Position numbers and translations under genes: made by a program | Part shown: piece by piece, positions 31,809 through 40,786 of the stretch | How positions within the stretch are numbered: position 1 is the stretch's first letter | Layout of the letters: each line of letters starts with the position of its first letter | Notes under the pieces: generated by a model | What the model saw: only the letters and a program-made list of their open reading frames with translations | What the model was told of the DNA's origin: nothing | The model's database searches: none | NCBI GenBank assembly: GCA_934096125.1 | Contig: CAKOLB010000004.1 | Location: forward strand, 1 to 64,000 | Direction of reading: 5' to 3' | DNA length: 64,000 bases | Origin: an uncultured Bacilli bacterium | GTDB taxonomy: Bacteria; Bacillota_I; Bacilli_A; RF39; UBA660

Positions 31809-33365
31809 TCAGGTTATTACCATCGGGTCGTCGGCGCTGCCATTCCCCGATACATAGGTTACTGAAGACTCAAGATTGAAGGACGGCCGGACTGGACACC
31901 AATTTGACGCACTGTAGTTGTTCACATACCCAGATTCATCCACATAGAACACATTAGACTCAATGTCCGAGTTCCGGGAAATAGTCCATTCTACATATCC
32001 CCCCATATGCATCCAATTTAATGATCTTATCGTTGATCCATTTACACTTCCATCATAATCAAAAAGTGTTGTTGTCCATGCACTCGGATCTGCTGCAAAT
32101 CCATAATCTGATACATACATTAACCCTATTTTTGCTGGGTATTCTGTGGCATTATCTGTTGTATTTGTTGTTACCGGATTTACAATTTCATTTTGATATG
32201 TTGTTGCTGGTACTACGTTATATATATTATCGTCTGTATTTCCCCCAACTTTCCATGTTGTAGTTGCTATCTTATTTGCCCATTCTGTTCCTATATTTGT
32301 TATGAAATTTGTATTTAAATTTGTTTTATTTAACAAACTTGTACTCCATGTATTTGAACCATTTTCACTATTTATACTAGTATTATTTTTAAAATTCCAA
32401 TAATAGGTATTTACTGTTGTCAAACTTCCTTTATAATTTTCTGCATTTGGTGTTTCAGAACCAGAATAATCACCATTTGTTCCAAGTAATGCACTTGTTG
32501 CATAATCAGATTTGATTAATTTTACTTTATCTCCAAATACTCCAATTATTCTATATAGGTTATCTGTTGGACATGGACTTGTAGTTGATCCAAAACATAC
32601 ATAATTATTTGGATTTGCACCTGAGTATCTATATGATCCATCTCCTGCTCCATTTGCTAAGCTTGCATCATGATAATATAACCCATTTGCTCCTTGGGAT
32701 GTATAAAGTGATCTAATATGACTTGCAAGTGTAACCTTTTTATCCTTACTTATCACCGCTGTTGCACTAAAACTTTTACCTGCATTCTTTGTCTGGTCGC
32801 TATCAAGGTTTACTAGCACTACTCCTATTTTCCATGTATCACTTTTACTTGTTCCATTTGCATTTATCGCATAATCTATCGCAATAGTGATAGACCCTGT
32901 AATCGTCGTGATATCAAAACCTGATGCACCTCCGCTTGTCACATAACTAAGTCCATCAATACTGGTAACAACATTTCCATTTGGGTCTGTTATTTGTAAA
33001 AGTAACTCTGCCTGATTATCACTCGTTGTATAAATAAATGAGTTATTTGTAATATTAAAATAAATATTATAATAATTTGTTGCTTTATTCGTTGCATTAT
33101 TAGGAGTTAGTAAAGCAGTTGCAGTTGTACTTCCTGTAATATTTCCTTTGCCACTTGCAAACGATGTTTGGTCTGCTGTTAATGCAATAGATGAACCCAC
33201 ACTAAAAGATAAGTTATCTGTGGTAGATGTTTGCACTCTTACCGCACTATTAGAAGCAGCTCCTCCTTGGGCCATAAAGTATGCATATGTTGACCCAATT
33301 ATAAGTGCCAAAGCAAATGTTATGGCAATTAACGATAGATATATAGATTTCTTTTGCCTTTTCAC
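31809..33365 (-). CDS. Large secreted/surface protein with TasA-like signal and C-terminal conserved domain
   Basis: A 518-residue protein. The N-terminus is a signal peptide (YLSLIAITFALALIIGSTYAYF) ending in the TYAYF pattern common to camelysin/TasA and related fibre proteins. Residues 40-220 are Thr/Ser/Asn-rich beta-type repeats-like sequence. Residues 270-518 form a domain ending VRPSFNLESSVTYVSGNGSADDP, with NLYRIIGVFGDKVKLIKSDY, common in gut Bacilli surface proteins. No LPxTG motif or membrane tail. Trp- and Tyr-rich C-terminal half. It is monocistronic, and an IS remnant abuts its 3' end. Function unknown, probably extracellular matrix or adhesion. Confidence 0.75.
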   Translation of the reverse strand: MKRQKKSIYLSLIAITFALALIIGSTYAYFMAQGGAASNSAVRVQTSTTDNLSFSVGSSIALTADQTSFASGKGNITGSTTATALLTPNNATNKATNYYNIYFNITNNSFIYTTSDNQAELLLQITDPNGNVVTSIDGLSYVTSGGASGFDITTITGSITIAIDYAINANGTSKSDTWKIGVVLVNLDSDQTKNAGKSFSATAVISKDKKVTLASHIRSLYTSQGANGLYYHDASLANGAGDGSYRYSGANPNNYVCFGSTTSPCPTDNLYRIIGVFGDKVKLIKSDYATSALLGTNGDYSGSETPNAENYKGSLTTVNTYYWNFKNNTSINSENGSNTWSTSLLNKTNLNTNFITNIGTEWANKIATTTWKVGGNTDDNIYNVVPATTYQNEIVNPVTTNTTDNATEYPAKIGLMYVSDYGFAADPSAWTTTLFDYDGSVNGSTIRSLNWMHMGGYVEWTISRNSDIESNVFYVDESGYVNNYSASNWCPVRPSFNLESSVTYVSGNGSADDPMVIT

Positions 33366-33505
33366 GAAATAAACTTCCTTTCATATCCTTATCTCGATTA
33401 TAAATTATATTTATATAATTATCAAGTTTATTTATAATAAATATTTACTCTTACGTTAACATTATGGCCTTTTATTTCGGCTTAATTCATATAATTATGT
33501 AAAGA

Positions 33506-33541
33506 AAAAAACTGATAAACTCTCAAATATTATCAGCTTTA
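33506..33541 (-). terminator. Terminator-like hairpin in the jag/surface-protein gap
   Basis: On the minus strand, CTGATAA/TTATCAG arms with an 11-base loop are followed by seven T residues. It lies downstream of the HTH remnant. Confidence 0.55.
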
Positions 33542-33595
33542 AGATAAAATTAATATATAATATTATATTTGAAAAAGCGGCAGTTATTTAATTTT

Positions 33596-33769
33596 TCAGC
33601 ATGAACCTTCGGATTTAGCATCACTATATATTTTTCCGTCTTTTTTCAAAGTTGCCAGTAAGTATCTTATCCTATTAACTTTGTTCTTATTATCAAATGA
33701 TTTAGGCAATTTATCGTTTAATAATGCCACTATTTCTTTACTACTAATCGAGTAATATTTATTAAGATA
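33596..33769 (-). pseudogene. Winged-helix-like C-terminal remnant
   Basis: A 57-codon open stretch encodes YYSISSKEIVALLNDKLPKS and RIRYLLATLKKDGKIYSDAK, with the look of a C-terminal winged-helix domain found at the end of Fic-type or AlbA-like proteins. It has no start codon or ribosome site and begins right after a stop. The rest of the gene is absent. The remaining part of 33366-33830 holds only terminator-like hairpins. Confidence 0.45.
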
Positions 33770-33814
33770 TTACGTTAAACTTTAAAAATTTACCACATTT
33801 TTGTAAAAATGATT

Positions 33815-33866
33815 TAAAAAAAGCCAAACATTACATTGGTTTAATAACAATGTGTCTGTTTGGTTC
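33815..33866 (-). terminator. Long-stem terminator at the end of jag
   Basis: On the minus strand, CCAAACA/TGTTTGG and the inner ACATTG/CAATGT arms stack around a small loop and are followed by seven T residues. The structure includes the jag stop codon and closes the rpmH-rnpA-yidC-jag operon. Confidence 0.7.
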
Positions 33867-34436
33867 TTCCCCTTCACTTTCAGTTTTTATGCCACTAAAA
33901 TCTGCTAGAGCGTTGTGAACTATTCTTCTTTCATAGCTGCTCATGTTATCAAGTGATACAGCAATATTAGTTTTAACAACATCTTTAGCACATTTTCGAG
34001 CTAGACTTTCTAGTTTTTTAGCCATTTTTTCTTTGTAATCTGCAACATCAACATTAAATTTATAGTATAGGCCTGTTTCATTAAGTAAGGACTGCTTAGC
34101 TAAAACTTCAATAGCTTTTAAAGTTGCTCCATTTTTACCAATTAATATATAATCTTTATTAGAATACATTTTAAGTGTTGGTCTATCATCTTTAACACTT
34201 AGCTCAATGCTTACTTCAAGACCCATATTTTGAACAATTTCAGTAAGTATTCTTTTAACTTCTTTGTTTAAATCAGTCTTTAAATAAACACTTACTTCGT
34301 ATAAATTACCTTGAAATAATTTACTTTTTTTTAAAGTACTAGTATATAATAGTTCTTCTTTGGAAATATTATTTTCTTCCATTATTTTTTGAAGAACTAA
34401 ATCAACATCTTTTCCCTCTTTAGTTATTCTTTCCAT
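33831..34436 (-). CDS. khpB: Jag/KhpB (EloR) RNA-binding protein
   Basis: The 201-residue protein has an N-terminal Jag domain (residues 1-50), a KH domain (MYSNKDYILIGKNGATLKAIEV, about 110-140) and a C-terminal R3H domain (MSSYERRIVHNALADFSGIK, ending HIVIKPM). It binds RNA and links to cell elongation control together with KhpA in related bacteria. It overlaps yidC by 17 bp, in the conserved order. Confidence 0.93.
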   Translation of the reverse strand: MERITKEGKDVDLVLQKIMEENNISKEELLYTSTLKKSKLFQGNLYEVSVYLKTDLNKEVKRILTEIVQNMGLEVSIELSVKDDRPTLKMYSNKDYILIGKNGATLKAIEVLAKQSLLNETGLYYKFNVDVADYKEKMAKKLESLARKCAKDVVKTNIAVSLDNMSSYERRIVHNALADFSGIKTESEGEEPNRHIVIKPM

Positions 34437-35460
34437 ACTTCATACCTTCTTTCTTAACCAATTTATCTTTTATTTTTTCTTTTTGATTATTACTTTTAGG
34501 TTTGTTAGTTATAGATTTATTTGTAACCATTTTGATAATAACATTTTGAATAGCAATAAATGCATAGGTTACAATCCAGTAGAAAGCTAAAGCAGTTGGT
34601 AAAGATAATGAGAAGTATGTTATCATAAAGAGCATTATGTATAACATCATTTTCATTTGTTTAACCATTTCTGGACTTTGATTAGCTGTTTGACTCATTG
34701 TTTGTTTAAATGAGAAATATGTTGAAATTGCAATTAAAGCAATTAGTAATAGGTATAAGTAATTACCTGATTTTATTCCCACAAGTGGTGTCATACCCAG
34801 ATTAAATGTTAAAAGACTTTCTTCATAGATACTTGGAGTTCTATATATTGCTTGTAAGAATGCAAAGAAAAGTGGTAACTGGATAAATGCCATTAAGCAA
34901 CCAATCATCGGATTAACTTTATATTTTTTATAGACAAGCATTGTTTCTTGACTCTTGGCCATTAGTGACTCATTATCAGTTCTGTTACGATATTTTCTTT
35001 CAATTTTAGCAATTTCTGGACTAGCTTTTTGCATGTTTTGTGATTGCTTAGCACTTTTAATACTAAATGGTAATAAGACAATTCTGATTAAAAGACCAAT
35101 TAGAATTAAAGATACACCTAAGTTCCCTACTAAGCCGCCAAGTTTTAAGATTAAAAATGCTAGAGGTTTAACAAATAGAAATTCCCATAAGCCTGAAGAC
35201 TCATTTGATGTAATCTTAAAGTTGGTACATGATGGGAGCTCAGAAACACTAAAGTTTAGCTGTTTATCATACTTTTCATATATTTTATAAAGCTCTCCAT
35301 CTTTTTTTGGCAAACATAAAATATCTTTTTCCAGCATTTGCCCAGTTTTTTCATAAGTTACAATTTTTTTATCATCATCTTGAAGATATTTTGTACTTCC
35401 ACATCCTGTTAGAGTTAATAAAACAAGGATAATAGTTAGTAATTTATATTTATTTTTCAT
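34420..35460 (-). CDS. yidC: Membrane protein insertase YidC/SpoIIIJ
   Basis: Inserts proteins into the cytoplasmic membrane with or without Sec. A lipoprotein signal (LLTIILVLLTLTGCGS, Cys near 20) starts the 346-residue protein. The 60KD_IMP core has about five membrane helices, with LIRIVLLPFSIKSAKQSQNMQ (positively charged substrate groove) and KYKVNPMIGCLMAFIQLPLFF. The tail is basic. The gene overlaps rnpA by 11 bp. In sporulating Bacilli the paralogue SpoIIIJ has a role in forespore development. Confidence 0.96.
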   Translation of the reverse strand: MKNKYKLLTIILVLLTLTGCGSTKYLQDDDKKIVTYEKTGQMLEKDILCLPKKDGELYKIYEKYDKQLNFSVSELPSCTNFKITSNESSGLWEFLFVKPLAFLILKLGGLVGNLGVSLILIGLLIRIVLLPFSIKSAKQSQNMQKASPEIAKIERKYRNRTDNESLMAKSQETMLVYKKYKVNPMIGCLMAFIQLPLFFAFLQAIYRTPSIYEESLLTFNLGMTPLVGIKSGNYLYLLLIALIAISTYFSFKQTMSQTANQSPEMVKQMKMMLYIMLFMITYFSLSLPTALAFYWIVTYAFIAIQNVIIKMVTNKSITNKPKSNNQKEKIKDKLVKKEGMKYGKNN

Positions 35461-35788
35461 TTATATCCTCTTTCTTTAATATGCTTTTTAATTCATTTTC
35501 TAGAGTTTGAAAGCTGGCAGATTTTACCTCTTTCTTTATCATTATAATATAATTGAAGTTATTTGGAAAGAGAAAACGATTATTATCGATGATATTTCGA
35601 AAAATTCTTTTATACTTATTTCGCACAACAGCATTACCTAACTTTTTCCCAACAGCAATTCCAAAGTTTGGTTCTGAGTAATTTTTAGGCATTTTAAAAA
35701 TTATCATATATTTGCCCTTTTGCTTTTTTCCCTTTTGAATAATTTCGTTAAACTCTGCATGAGACTTAACCATTTCATATCTTCTCAC
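35450..35788 (-). CDS. rnpA: Ribonuclease P protein component
   Basis: RnpA is the protein subunit of RNase P that processes tRNA 5' ends. The family block NFGIAVGKKLGNAVVRNKYKRIFRNII is complete (central RNxxKR motif). The GTG at 35788 is preferred to an ATG 27 bases upstream because AGAGGTG sits 5 bases before it; the product is then 112 residues. It follows rpmH as in nearly all bacteria. Confidence 0.95.
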   Translation of the reverse strand: MRRYEMVKSHAEFNEIIQKGKKQKGKYMIIFKMPKNYSEPNFGIAVGKKLGNAVVRNKYKRIFRNIIDNNRFLFPNNFNYIIMIKKEVKSASFQTLENELKSILKKEDINEK

Positions 35789-35805
35789 TTTAGCACCTCT
35801 TAACA

Positions 35806-35830
35806 AAAAAGCCACATTCCTGTGACTATT
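35806..35830 (-). terminator. Attenuator-like hairpin between rpmH and rnpA
   Basis: On the minus strand, GTCACA and TGTGGC pair (one G-U) around a GGAA loop, followed by six U residues. It starts in the rpmH stop region and would make L34 transcripts more abundant than rnpA. Confidence 0.5.
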
Positions 35831-35948
35831 TACATAAAACTTTACGACCTTTACGACGTCTTCTGTTTAATATACCAGTGTCTTTACGAGCAAAAAATCC
35901 ATGTTTCTTAGCACGTCTTCTTTTATTTGGTTGATAAGTTCTTTTCAT
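35826..35948 (-). CDS. rpmH: 50S ribosomal protein L34
   Basis: A 40-residue protein, MKRTYQPNKRRRAKKHGFFA and then RKDTGILNRRRRKGRKVLCK, matching L34 with its Arg/Lys-rich composition. The sequence GAAAAGGAG lies upstream of the ATG. The middle segment KDTGILNRRRR is unusual compared with the common ATKNGRKVLARRR. It is the first gene of the operon and faces dnaA across the origin, as in most bacteria. Confidence 0.93.
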   Translation of the reverse strand: MKRTYQPNKRRRAKKHGFFARKDTGILNRRRRKGRKVLCK

Positions 35949-35989
35949 AATACACTTTCTCCTTTTCTAAATTAGCTTCCTTATTATAA

Positions 35990-36466
35990 TATTAAAGTCT
36001 AAATTTAGTCAAGTACTCTTTTTTAATTATTTTTGTTGATAAGATGTTAGTTATGAACATGATATTTATAATTAATAATAATAATTTGTCGATTGATGTC
36101 GATATTTTGGGGATAAAACTTTGATAATTTTACCCATCTTATTTAGTTATCCCCAAAATATCTAAGATTTATTTGCTGAAATTACAGGGGTTTTTACACC
36201 CCTTTGTGGATTGTTGATAAAATGTGGATAACTAATAACAATAATAACAACTAATATAGTTTTTGACGTGTGAATAATTTGTGAATAAGAGGAAAAGTAA
36301 AAATTTAATTTGTTGACAATGAGGATAACTTGACTTTGGCCTTTATTTATGAGAGTTTTTTTGTTGATAGTTTTGGGGATAAGTAATTTTTTGTAATTTA
36401 GGCTTTTATTTTGAGAGAAAATGGGGTATTATTTAAGTGGGATTTTTTTGGAAGTGGGGTGAGGTA
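35990..36466. other. Replication origin region upstream of dnaA (oriC, first half)
   Basis: A gene-free AT-rich stretch between rpmH and dnaA. It contains a perfect DnaA box in reverse (TGTGGATAA at 36223-36231) and close variants: TGTTGATAA 36034-36042 and 36212-36220, TGGGGATAA 36108-36116, TTATCCCCA 36147-36155, TGTGAATAA 36269-36277 and 36280-36288. The G-rich line 36437-36466 before the dnaA TTG holds GGGG-type ribosome sites. Identification rests on boxes plus rpmH/dnaA context. Confidence 0.85.
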
Positions 36467-37813
36467 TTGAAAACAGATGAATTATTTAATCAATTTTTAA
36501 ATGATATTCAGTCACAGGTAAGTCAAAATGCATTTACCATATGGTTTTCAAAACTAGAGCTTCTTTCGATTGTTAACAATGTTGTAACAATTAAAGTTCC
36601 AATGGAAATACATAAACAAATGCTGACTGAAACTTATGGAGATATTGTTGATGCAGCGTTTTCTAATCTAACAGGAATTAATTATACATTTAAATATATA
36701 ACGGAAGATGAGGTAGAAACATTTGTTGAGCCTTTAGAAAATGGGCCAGAAGAGACGAGAAGTGAAGAAGAGTGGGTTACTAATTTAAATCCAAAGTTTA
36801 CTTTTGACTCGTATGTTGTTGGTAATTCCAATCGACTTGCCTTTGTGGCATCAAGAGCGGTTGCAGAAGCACCAGGGACTATTCATAACCCCTTATTTAT
36901 ATATGGAAGAAGTGGGCTTGGGAAAACACATCTTATGCAAGCGATTGGTAATTATATTGCTAGTCATTCTGATTTAAAAGTATTGTATACAACTAGTAAT
37001 GAGTTTATGACAGAGTTTACGGGCATTGCTACTAGTAATAATAATATTAATTATGCGAATCAGTTTAAGAATAAATACCGAAATGTTGATGTTTTAATTA
37101 TTGATGATATTCAGTTTTTGGTAGGGGCGGAAAGGACACAAGCAGAGTTTTTCCATACCTTTAATGCTTTACATCAAGCGAATAAACAGATAATAATAAG
37201 TAGTGATAAAAGTCCGGATGATTTAAAAAAGATTGAAGAAAGACTTAGAAGCCGGTTTATGTGGGGACTTCCTGTTGATATTTACCCACCAGATTTTAAC
37301 TTAAGATGTGAGATAATAAAAGAAAAAATAAAGAATACAAGTATTGAAAATAAACTTAATGAAGATGTTATAGAATATATTGCTAATTCAGCGGTTAATG
37401 ATGTAAGGCATATCGAGGGAACAATTAATAGGTTGCTGGCCTATACAGCGATGATGGTTCCGGAAAAGATTACTTTAGATTTTGCCAATGAAGCCCTCAA
37501 AGATTATGTTAATACCAATATATTTATTAGTAATTCGATAGCATCTATTCAAAGTGCTGTTGCGGAATACTTTAAAATAAGTGTAGATGATTTAAAAAGT
37601 AAAAGAAGAACTAGTTCAGTGGTTAAGCCAAGGCATATTGCCATGTACTTGTGCCGGGTGGAAACTGATGAAAACCTGATGAAAATCGGCTTAGAATTTG
37701 GGGGAAGAGATCATTCTACAGTTTCTACAGCTTGTGATAAAATAAAGGAAGAACTAGAAAATAATGATAATTTAAATAATATACTTAAAGAAATTAAAAT
37801 GAAATTACAGTAA
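36467..37813 (+). CDS. dnaA: Chromosomal replication initiator DnaA
   Basis: DnaA binds origin boxes and melts the origin with ATP. The 448-residue product from the TTG at 36467 has domain I (residues 1-80), an acidic linker, an AAA+ domain with YGRSGLGKTHLMQAIGNYI (Walker A), IDDIQFLVG (Walker B) and a C-terminal domain with KPRHIAMYLCRVE and GGRDHSTVSTACDKI. An upstream in-frame GTG at 36437 would add ten residues unlike the family, so the TTG start is chosen; GAGGT sits only 3 bases before it, with GGAAGTGGGG slightly further. Confidence 0.97.
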   Translation: MKTDELFNQFLNDIQSQVSQNAFTIWFSKLELLSIVNNVVTIKVPMEIHKQMLTETYGDIVDAAFSNLTGINYTFKYITEDEVETFVEPLENGPEETRSEEEWVTNLNPKFTFDSYVVGNSNRLAFVASRAVAEAPGTIHNPLFIYGRSGLGKTHLMQAIGNYIASHSDLKVLYTTSNEFMTEFTGIATSNNNINYANQFKNKYRNVDVLIIDDIQFLVGAERTQAEFFHTFNALHQANKQIIISSDKSPDDLKKIEERLRSRFMWGLPVDIYPPDFNLRCEIIKEKIKNTSIENKLNEDVIEYIANSAVNDVRHIEGTINRLLAYTAMMVPEKITLDFANEALKDYVNTNIFISNSIASIQSAVAEYFKISVDDLKSKRRTSSVVKPRHIAMYLCRVETDENLMKIGLEFGGRDHSTVSTACDKIKEELENNDNLNNILKEIKMKLQ

Positions 37814-37963
37814 AATGAGGAAAAGGTGTTAGTAAATGTTGATAAGTTGGGTAGTAAAATGAAGAAAACTTACTGAAAATAATTAAAATAATAGAAGTTA
37901 TCAACAATAGTAACACTATTAATAATAATATTAATTATAAAAAAGAAAGAAGGAATGAAGAAG
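37814..37963. other. dnaA-dnaN gap, likely second half of the origin
   Basis: The gap holds TGTTGATAA (37837-37845) and TTATCAACA (37898-37906), facing each other, followed by a very AT-rich TAATAATAAT-type tract (about 37913-37945). In Bacillus the unwinding element and DnaA-trio lie in this gap. The AT tract is the best candidate for melting. This is inference by position. Confidence 0.55.
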
Positions 37964-39082
37964 ATGAAATGGACAATAGAAAAAAATGTTATTTTGGAAG
38001 CTTTAAATAATGTTACTAAAGCTTTAAGTCAAAGAACAACAATACCTGTGTTAAATGGGATAGTATTTGATGTAAGTAGTGAGGGGATTGAACTTCTTGC
38101 AAGTGATTCTGAGCTAACAATAAAGGTTAATATTCCAAAGGAAAATGTTCGGAATATTGATGGGACAGGGAAGATTATTATTCAAAGTAAATATTTTGTG
38201 GATATGATTAGAAAGATGCCTGCAGATGTTATAGATTTTGAAATAGAAGATAATTTAAAGATAAAAATTAGTACTCCTAATAACCAATATAGATTAAATT
38301 GTTATAATCCAGCTGATTATCCAAATATTGTTATTGATAAAAATGAAGATGTTATCAACATTAAAGGTGATGTGTTAAAAGAAATAATTAATCAAACAGC
38401 TTATGCTATGTCAACTCAAGAAGTAAGACCACTTCTTACTGGGATTAACATTAAAATAAATGGAGATATTTTAGAATGTATTGCAACAGATTCTTATAGA
38501 TTGTCTAAGAAAAATATTAGACTTGATGCACCATCAAGAAAAACTGTAAATATTGTTGTTCCTGGCCGGAGTATTACCGAACTTGAAAAGATTATCGGGG
38601 AAGATGATAATGTTGAAGTGTTTGTCTTTAGTAATAAAATACTATTTGTTTATAAAAATATTTATATTCAAAGTAACCTATTAAATGGAAGTTATCCAGA
38701 GACTAGTCACTTTATTCCAAATGATTTTGCTTATATGATTAATCTTAACTTAAAAGAATTTTATGATGCAGTAGATAGAGCAGCACTTCTAGCCCAAAAT
38801 AAAGAAAAAAATATTATAAAAATGCATATTGAAGATAAAGATATGATTATTACATCAACAAGTAATGAACTAGGAAATGCAGAAGAAAAGTTGAAGGTAG
38901 ATTGTAATAATAAAGAAAAAATTGAAATATCTTTTAGTTCTAAGTATATGATGGATGCTTTGAAAGTTATTAAGGAAGATAATATTTTACTTTTACTAAA
39001 TACAGATGATAAGCCTCTACTTATTAAACCAGTGACTGATGAATCGCTTACAGAACTTATACTTCCGATTAAAACTTATTAG
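37964..39082 (+). CDS. dnaN: DNA polymerase III beta sliding clamp
   Basis: The clamp ring holds polymerase III on DNA and recruits many partners. The product has 372 residues in the three-domain layout (WTIEKNVILEALNNVTKALS, IPVLNGIVFDV, QEVRPLLTGINIKI, YRLSKKNI) and ends with PLLIKPVTDESLTELILPIKTY. The ATG at 37964 is preferred because GAAGGA is 9 bases upstream; the ATG at 37955 directly abuts that site. It follows dnaA. Confidence 0.97.
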   Translation: MKWTIEKNVILEALNNVTKALSQRTTIPVLNGIVFDVSSEGIELLASDSELTIKVNIPKENVRNIDGTGKIIIQSKYFVDMIRKMPADVIDFEIEDNLKIKISTPNNQYRLNCYNPADYPNIVIDKNEDVINIKGDVLKEIINQTAYAMSTQEVRPLLTGINIKINGDILECIATDSYRLSKKNIRLDAPSRKTVNIVVPGRSITELEKIIGEDDNVEVFVFSNKILFVYKNIYIQSNLLNGSYPETSHFIPNDFAYMINLNLKEFYDAVDRAALLAQNKEKNIIKMHIEDKDMIITSTSNELGNAEEKLKVDCNNKEKIEISFSSKYMMDALKVIKEDNILLLLNTDDKPLLIKPVTDESLTELILPIKTY

Positions 39083-39110
39083 AAGAATTTTTAAAGGTTC
39101 TTCTTTTTTT
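39081..39110 (+). terminator. Terminator of dnaN
   Basis: GAAGAA pairs with TTCTTC (39082-39087 with 39098-39103), followed by seven T residues. It separates dnaA-dnaN from the comK-like gene. TTGACA at 39109-39114 may be the -35 box of the next gene, but no well-spaced -10 box follows. Confidence 0.6.
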
Positions 39111-39164
39111 GACAATTTTTTTTAAATAAAAGTCTTAAAATAGCCTGTAGTTAGGGGGAATTTT

Positions 39165-39581
39165 ATGTATTTAATAAATAATAATACCTTGTATGTAGAA
39201 AGGTGTGGGGAGAGGACAATTGCCAGAGAGAAGACCAAAGTGTTTTCTTTGAATGGTGACTGTTTAAAAGAGTTATTAGATGAAAGTTGTATTCATTATG
39301 GAAGCTCTTTTAGTGGGCGAGTGAAAAGTAGTGCTAAAGTTTTGGCTTCAAATTATAATTTGCCTATTGTTATTAGTGAAAAAGATGATTTGCTATTTTT
39401 TCCTGTTGATAACTCTAATATATATTTAAATTTTGCTCAGATAAATTTTTTAGAAAATAAGGAAAGTGTAGTGGAAATAGTGTTTAAAAATGGGGAAAGA
39501 AAAAGAATTTGTGATAGCTTTTTGAAAGTTAATAATCAACTTATTCGAGCAAGTAGAATTTGGTTTGTTTATTTGTTATAA
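39165..39581 (+). CDS. ComK-like protein, short, in the dnaN-recF gap
   Basis: ComK is the master activator of competence genes in Bacillus. This 138-residue protein matches its core: a CIHYGSSFSGRVKSSAKVL block corresponds to the CRFFGSSYAGR block of ComK, followed by LPIVISEKDDLLFFP (PIMVDPSNQIFLFP), INFLENKESVVEIVFKNGER (HVKEF...TEVTFSNGK) and FLKVNNQLIRASRIWF (SFENQVYRTAWL). The long C-terminal part of Bacillus ComK (about 50 residues) is absent. In Bacillus the S4 gene yaaA lies here. GGGGG precedes the ATG. The target could be competence genes or a copy-number-coupled signal at the origin. Assignment is by visual alignment. Confidence 0.72.
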   Translation: MYLINNNTLYVERCGERTIAREKTKVFSLNGDCLKELLDESCIHYGSSFSGRVKSSAKVLASNYNLPIVISEKDDLLFFPVDNSNIYLNFAQINFLENKESVVEIVFKNGERKRICDSFLKVNNQLIRASRIWFVYLL

Positions 39582-39691
39582 ATGGAGTTTTTACCTTTTA
39601 ATTGAGGCTAATTTATGGTATAATTTATCTGTGTATAGGTATGCCAATATACCCTGAATTTTTTGGTATGAGCCTTTAAAGGGGGAATGTA

Positions 39692-40786
39692 ATGAGAATA
39701 GAGGCTTTAAGTTTGGTTAATTTCCGGAATTATGCTCGGCTTGATTTACATTTTTCCCCATCCCTAAACATTATTTACGGTAATAACGGGCTTGGGAAGA
39801 CAAATATAATTGAAGCGATATATTATCTTTCTTTAACTAAGTCTTATCGTGTGAATAACGAAAAATTTTTGGTAAAAAAAAATGAAAATAATATGATAGT
39901 TAAAGGGAAAATATATCGAAGAGATATGATAAGTTATCAGGAGATTGATATTTGCAAAGGTGAAAGAGTTGTCAAAATAAATGATAATACGAACACTTTA
40001 ATTGGAGATTATATCACTAGATTTGTGGTAATAATGTTTAATCCTAGGGATACTAGGCTGATTGATGATGCACCTGCGGAGAGAAGAAAAATGCTCAATA
40101 TGGAGATTAGTAAAATCCATAAAGATTATTTACTTTTTTTAACTAATTATAATAAAATACTAAAGCAGAGAAACTTTTATATTAGAAGTATGTATATAAA
40201 TGGAAATAGAACTAATGATTTTTTGGAGATATTAACAAAAAAGCTAGTAGAGTATGGCCTTTATATAGCGAAGATGAGAGAAGAGTTTATAAATAGTATT
40301 AATCAAGTTATTGGAGATGTTTATCAAAGTATTTTTGGAAGTGGGAAATTGCAGGTAAAGTATTCATCGATTTATAAAAATAAAAGTAAGGATGAGCTTT
40401 TAAAAAAGTACCAAACATCTTTTCAAAAGGAACTAGAGATTGGTAAAACCCTTTTTGGTATTCATCACGATGATTTAGTATTTATGCTTGATAATGAAGT
40501 TTTGAAAGACTTTGGTAGTGAGGGACAAAGGAAAAATGCAGTGTTATCGTTTAAAATGGCAGAAGTAAAAATTATTAAAGAGATTAAAGGGGAATATCCG
40601 GTACTTATCTTGGATGATTTGTTTAGTGAGTTAGATAAAGATAAGGCTGGTAATTTAGTGAAGATGCTAGATTTTGGTGTTCAGACCTTTATTACAACGA
40701 CTGATTTAAAGAAAATAAAGAAAAAATTACTTAGTAATGCGAAAAAATTTGAGGTATTAGAAGACCATATAAAGGAGGAAATATAA
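39692..40786 (+). CDS. recF: DNA replication and repair protein RecF
   Basis: RecF is an SMC-like ATPase helping RecA load at gaps. The 364 residues show IEALSLVNFRNYARLDLHFS at the start, Walker A YGNNGLGKTNIIEAIYYL, the signature SEGQRKNAVLSFKMAE, and Walker B VLILDDLFSELD. AGGGGG precedes the start. A TATAAT box at about 39618-39623 suggests a promoter for recF-gyrB-gyrA. The start of gyrB follows the recF stop directly. Confidence 0.96.
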   Translation: MRIEALSLVNFRNYARLDLHFSPSLNIIYGNNGLGKTNIIEAIYYLSLTKSYRVNNEKFLVKKNENNMIVKGKIYRRDMISYQEIDICKGERVVKINDNTNTLIGDYITRFVVIMFNPRDTRLIDDAPAERRKMLNMEISKIHKDYLLFLTNYNKILKQRNFYIRSMYINGNRTNDFLEILTKKLVEYGLYIAKMREEFINSINQVIGDVYQSIFGSGKLQVKYSSIYKNKSKDELLKKYQTSFQKELEIGKTLFGIHHDDLVFMLDNEVLKDFGSEGQRKNAVLSFKMAEVKIIKEIKGEYPVLILDDLFSELDKDKAGNLVKMLDFGVQTFITTTDLKKIKKKLLSNAKKFEVLEDHIKEEI

